The position numbers and the translations under genes were made by a program. The notes beneath the pieces were generated by a model. That model made no database searches, was not told where the DNA came from, and saw nothing but the letters and a program-made list of their open reading frames with translations. Positions 60,108-64,000 of a stretch of DNA of 64,000 bases are shown one piece after another; the stretch's first letter is position 1; each line of letters begins with the position of its first letter. The stretch spans positions 11,728,163-11,792,162 of the forward strand of contig JAJEKV010000033.1 in assembly GCA_021234155.1 (NCBI GenBank), given 5' to 3'. The stretch comes from Isoetes taiwanensis. Taxonomy: Eukaryota; Streptophyta; Lycopodiopsida; Isoetales; Isoetaceae.

Positions 60108-60672
60108 ATTGGATCCTGCAATAGATGCCCGGTTGTTGGAGTATGACCATAGATTTGCTATGCTAGGTATGGTTCGGACTTTGTGTACTATGATTTTAAT
60201 TCTCCAGAAGACCTGCCTCATGAATTACAGCATTCTTTTGAGGTGGTGGTTGCAGATCCTCCTTATCTAGTGAGTCGATGTTCATACTTTGAAATTTATG
60301 ACATGTCTCTCATTTTTTTTCTCATATCTAATATTTCTTTCTCTTTTTCAGAGTGAAGATTGTTTAAAGCAAATATCTAGGACCGTGAATTTTCTCTCTA
60401 AGGACATTGTTTGTTCAGTATCCTGGCCTTTTGCTAACAGGTATATTTATTATGCTTTTTTGCACCTAACATCATTTAAAAGCTTCAAACAATTTATTCT
60501 TAATTGACTCTCATGCAAGCAGGAGCTAGGAGCTGTCCAACAGGAATATGTCTTCAAACTTCTTGGATTATGGCCCACTCTTTTTAGACCTTCCCATCAA
60601 TGCAAAATTGGCAATGAGTTCAAGTTATTCACCAACTATGACCCTACAACAAGCCTAGGAAGCTGGGAATAA
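60108..60672 (+). pseudogene. eEF1A lysine methyltransferase homologue (EFM5/EEF1AKMT1, N6AMT2-like), 5'-truncated with frameshifts
   Basis: Three exons are visible. Exon 60108-60269 reads LDPAIDARLLEYDHRFAMLG, then after a two-base shift (169-170) FVYYDFNSPEDLPHEL and FEVVVADPPYL, with the catalytic DPPY motif of this methyltransferase family. Its donor is CTA/GTGAGT. Exon 60352-60440 (after CTTTTTCAG) reads SEDCLKQISRTVNFLSKD, then LLLT in a shifted frame. Exon 60523-60672 (after GCAAGCAG) reads ELGAVQQEYVFKLLG, PSHQCKIGNEFKLFTNYDP and stops at TAA. Family members methylate a lysine of translation elongation factor 1A. The N-terminal part was not found, and two frame breaks exist, so I call it a pseudogene. 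If the breaks are consensus errors, this could be the 3' half of a working gene whose first exons are diverged or missing. Confidence 0.8.
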
Positions 60673-61223
60673 AATAGACAAGTTTGGATGCTTTGTAGAC
60701 CATCACAAGTATAATGAGATTTATACAGCTCTGGTTCATTAAAGATTGAACGTGTGATCTGGTCTCATCTCAATTTGCTAATTATTGATCTAGTTAACTG
60801 TAGAAAGTTGGTCTTCAAGGAGATGAACGGATCTGACCATCTAGATTGAATGGTCCCCACGCAATCAGGCTAAATAATATATTCCATGTAAGTGGCATCG
60901 CGCAGCACGTTATATTTCTGAATTGGAGGCTTTTCAAAAGATATGTTAACCAATATTTTGTCATACACACTCATAGCTCAATGTTAAATATATTCTTGCT
61001 ATCTTTATATCCGACAAATTGCACGCTCCTCTTGGATCTAATCCACCATGCCCTCTTATACATGTGTTCAACTAGAATATCGAAGCTTTTAGTAATTAAT
61101 ACATAGGTCCTTAAAGTTCTCCTATGTTTTTTTTTTGTTAGGGCCCGAAGGGCCCAAAAAATTGTTTAGTATATCAACCAACACATAACTACCATTAATA
61201 TTAATTAACACAAACCATTGGGT
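60673..61223. other. Intergenic, no gene seen
   Basis: AT-rich sequence, no motif. A T run and GGGCCCGAAGGGCCC near 61140-61155 form a small palindrome. Confidence 0.5.
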
Positions 61224-61576
61224 CCAACACATTTAAATTAAAATCCCCCTTAAACCCCCTTTGGTTTGGGTGCATATTCACACGGGGGTGACGTAGGGCA
61301 GCGAGAGCCCCTGTAATTATGTTTTGCACGTACAAAATCAATATCATATAGTATATTGCTTGAAATCTTATAGTATTTTACAAATCTTGTTATACAGTAT
61401 AACAAATTCTATACATCCATACCCCACAAACGAGGAACTTTGTGTACGGTGTAGATTAAGGAATAAGGAGTGAATATGCCTATCCAAAGCCTCCTGCTGT
61501 TCTGAGTCACCCCCCGTGTGAATATGCACCCAAACCAAAGGGGGTTTAAGGGGGATTTTAATTTAAATGTGTTGGG
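61224..61576. mobile_element. 353-bp MITE with about 70-bp inverted arms
   Basis: The left arm (61224-61292) and right arm (61506-61576) are near-perfect reverse complements: CCAACACATTTAAATTAAAA, CCCCCTTAAACCCCCTTTGG and TTTGGGTGCATATTCACACG. The 213-bp spacer is AT-rich and non-coding. Flanking bases are G-rich on both sides; I could not fix a target duplication, so the superfamily is open. Confidence 0.85.
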
Positions 61577-61734
61577 GGATATGCTGGTGACTGCTCCAAA
61601 CCCATTGTTCCCTATAAACTAGCGGTCTCATGCATTCTAGATCGCAGATGTTGCAACCGGGCAACTGGCAAAGTAGATCGATCTGACGCAACTGCAACGA
61701 AACAGGTCAAACATGTCTTATAGCAAGCTCTGAA

Positions 61735-62829
61735 GGCTTTCAATGGTGCAATACCCACTTCCTTTTCCAAGCTTACCAAGCTCAGAAAACTGTCCATTTC
61801 TGATAATCCCATTCTCTCCGACACGATTCCGGCATTTCTTAGTTCGTTCCGTGGGCTTAAGGAATTTTTGGCATCCAATACATAGCTCAAGGGTCCCATC
61901 CCCGGAATTTTTGGCCTTTCTAATCTCAAACACTTGACTGCCTTGTACAAGTTCCACAGATGGGGAAGATTTGTATGGGCTTAGCGGTGTTTTTCCATCG
62001 ATTTTTCCAAGCTTGCCAATTTTGAAATTTTAATTTATATAGGGTTAAGCTTCCAGCCTCTATTCCGGGGATTAGGCAACCTAACAAATCTCCAAGAGTT
62101 ATCTCTAGGTTCCAATCTAATTATTCGGCACCATTCCAAATGACATTGAGGTTTGTCAAGAATCTAGAGACCTTAAGTCCGGAACCAAATTTTAAAGGGG
62201 AGCATTCCCCAACTGGGAGATTTATAAAAGCTCCAAACATCGCGACTAAACTACAACAACTGACAGGCCATTGCCCAAAGACGTTAGGTAACATATCAAG
62301 TCTCAAGATTTTGGCCTTCCACAACAATCCCGCATAATTGGTGCAATCCCCGCCTCATTCAAAGGCCTAAAATCACCGGAAGTTTTGTGGGTATCATACA
62401 CGTGGCTTTCCTCGTCCAATTCCCGATATATTCAACAAAATGACGGAACCAACATATATTGATTTCTCAGGAAGAATGGATTCATTGTGCTCATTTCCGC
62501 CTCTATGAGGTCCGCTTCTAGCCCGGAGGAACCGTGATGCATCTAGTAACTCCCCTTTGGTCCAATTAAGGAGGATCTCGAAAGCTTTGTGGAACTTGGT
62601 GTGGCTTGATTTGAGATACAACAAGATCACGTGCATATCTCATGATTGCAAGGGCCTCGAATAATTTGCTAAATTTTTCGACCTGTCATGCAATAAATTG
62701 AGTGGCAAAATACCTCGTGTTGGTGTTTCGCTAACTTCAATGCATCTAGCTATGCCGCCAATGCCTGGTTTGTGTGGATCTCCATTAAAGAGCTTGAGGA
62801 TTAATGTGGATTTGATATTTACAACTTAA
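61735..62829 (+). pseudogene. Decayed leucine-rich-repeat receptor-like gene
   Basis: Plus-strand frames give typical plant extracellular LRRs in order: FNGAIPTSFSKLTKLRKLSI, GPIPGIFGLSNLKHL, GLGNLTNLQELSLGSN, QLTG then CPKTLGNISSLKILAFHNN, and SGKIPRVGVS followed by MPGLCGSPLKS. The last motif is the cap at the end of LRR ectodomains of receptor-like kinases and proteins. These switch frame repeatedly and are cut by stops (for example after LASNT), so no protein can be made. No transmembrane or kinase part follows before TAA 62827-62829. Several breaks are in GCATCCCTGCC-type words that here read CCCCGCC, matching the CTG-to-CG pattern seen elsewhere. Minus-strand frames here are shadows. 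Confidence 0.85.
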
Positions 62830-63289
62830 TGAAAACAATGTATGTACATGTACAATAACATACTTGTCAAGAAATATACCCGATCTTTGATGTTTGTTTA
62901 GTTGTAACGAGAAGTAGATCAATAATATTTAAGAGAGTAGATTAGAACGTAATGCATTTCTTAAAATCCATGTACATTTTAAAGTCACACAAAATAGAAG
63001 TTGGGTCGACTCAATTTTTTCCTCGGGCATGTATTTTCATTGCACCACTAGCATCCTTCTACATCACTTAAAAGGAAATTGGCCCATCGATTCCGCTTTA
63101 AAGGTGTAAGAACAGAGGGAGGAACCGGTAAGATCAGAGATGTATAGAACCGCTTACTGTAGGATTTCGCTTCTACCATTGCTTTTTGCTCTTGAATAGA
63201 ATGCTCTGCTTTCTCAAAACAAAATGCTCTAGGGTTTAGATTCTTTCTACCACTTTTTTTTTTTTTCCTATCCTTGCTTTTTCGCCTTT

Positions 63290-63380
63290 GAATTGATTGT
63301 CAAAACATGACTTTGAACTATGATTAAGCCACTTCACCCTCCATCTATGGAGGGCAACCCTCCGTGCGCAGCACCTTGTT
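63290..63380 (+). repeat. Dispersed hairpin repeat, copy 4
   Basis: Same module as 251-340, nearly identical, as part of the duplicated edge block. Confidence 0.8.
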
Positions 63381-63737
63381 ACTCTTGGGCATGGGGTTAC
63401 GATGCCCAACCGGTGGATATCACATTTGTGCCCACTAAAATGTGACATGTCATCAAATTTGGCTTTTCCACGGTGGATATAGAAGAAAGCAAAATCGATA
63501 CACAATTTACATTCTCCTATTCTTCTCCTGAGAAACGGAGAAAGGTTGTCATGACTAGAACCTCGGCCAAGTGTATCCCAAAAACTTGATCTTGATTTAG
63601 GTATTCTTGTGTCAAACATTATTCTATCAAATCTTTTGGTTGCCCTTATTTTTGTATTTTTGTTTAAGCTTGTGGTTTTTAGCTAATTAGCTACACTCCT
63701 TTATTATATTGTAAGGTATCCTTGTTTGAGTTTGCAG

Positions 63738-64000
63738 GATAGATATTGATTCTCCAATGTAAGAGCAATGTCGCTATTCAAACTTACATGGTGTAGAGGA
63801 GATTTCGGATAACTTAAAATCTTTGGAAGAGAAAATTTCAAATAGTCCCGCAAAGAACTCAATCGAGCATCACCAATTGATGCAAATCTTTTATTGATGA
63901 TGGTGCAGCTATTGAATACATGCAATGGATCTGAAATTCGTAAATCTTGTGAATATGGAATTTACAAAGTTCTCTGAGCTTCATTACCGCGAATGAAGCG
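63738..64000 (+). pseudogene. Exon-like coding remnant, unrecognised (right copy)
   Basis: Follows TTTGCAG as in the left copy. The same frame is readable with indels relative to 701-990, including TACCTGCGAATG in the left copy against TACCGCGAATG here, which breaks the LHYLRMK frame. Runs off the window. Confidence 0.3.

Larger units (their letters stand above)
63031..64000. repeat. Right copy of the window-edge block
   Basis: Matches 1-990 in the same orientation and continues past the end of the window. The left border is placed at GTATTTTCATTGCACCACTA, but homology further left cannot be tested because the other copy starts at base 1. Confidence 0.85.

Noticed and set aside
1-64000. CRISPR arrays, operons, bacterial ribosome-binding sites, attachment sites
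   Set aside because: None seen; the window is plant nuclear DNA. No convincing tRNA or rRNA gene was found either.

Overview
This is nuclear DNA of a land plant. It is AT-rich and dominated by repeats and broken gene copies. The best gene-level evidence is an intact STOP1-type zinc-finger gene, a PLS-class PPR protein with a DYW-like C-terminus, an arginine-rich tandem CCCH finger fragment, and LTR retrotransposons with a plant-type initiator-Met primer-binding site. The style of the PPR protein and the presence of a DUF7869-like gene make a fern or another non-flowering plant my preferred guess, but this is inference. There is one 13-base assembly gap (3914-3926).

Layout. 1-4.0 kb: left copy of a block that recurs at the right edge, tandem repeats, a TIR element, and a truncated duplicate of the PPR gene. 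4-14 kb: a Harbinger-like MITE (5171-5571), then a long purine-rich stretch with no gene. 14.15-15.77 kb: the STOP1-like gene, which is the clearest intact single-exon gene. 16-24 kb: nested LTR elements. A 2.68-kb non-autonomous LTR element with a GTAAA target duplication sits inside the long LTR of another element. 26-28.8 kb: a gypsy integrase remnant and a multiply broken DUF7869-like gene on the minus strand. 29.9-34.1 kb: a 5'-truncated CCCH-finger gene lying between two clusters of a palindromic GGAAACCCTTCC repeat. 34-42 kb: small dispersed hairpin repeats and a foldback. 42-43.3 kb: a candidate four-exon small gene. 44-52.7 kb: a duplicated block pair, and a miniature LTR element (TRIM) nested in a second Harbinger-like MITE. 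53-55.4 kb: the PPR gene (minus) and a small divergent ORF (plus). 55.8-63 kb: fragments of lactate dehydrogenase, an eEF1A lysine methyltransferase homologue and an LRR receptor-like gene, plus a 353-bp MITE with about 70-bp inverted arms. 63-64 kb: right copy of the edge block.

The genes do not form a pathway. The window reads as gene-poor, repeat-driven sequence with a few real genes and several captured or decaying gene pieces. The most unusual signal cuts across features. When repeat copies are compared within the window, a large share of the differences fall on CTG/CAG triplets (CTG read as CG or CCG, CAG as CG, CGG or CGT) in either copy. CWG is the plant CHG methylation context, so this may be a methylation-linked consensus error. 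If so, part of the frameshifting described here could be artefact rather than gene death.
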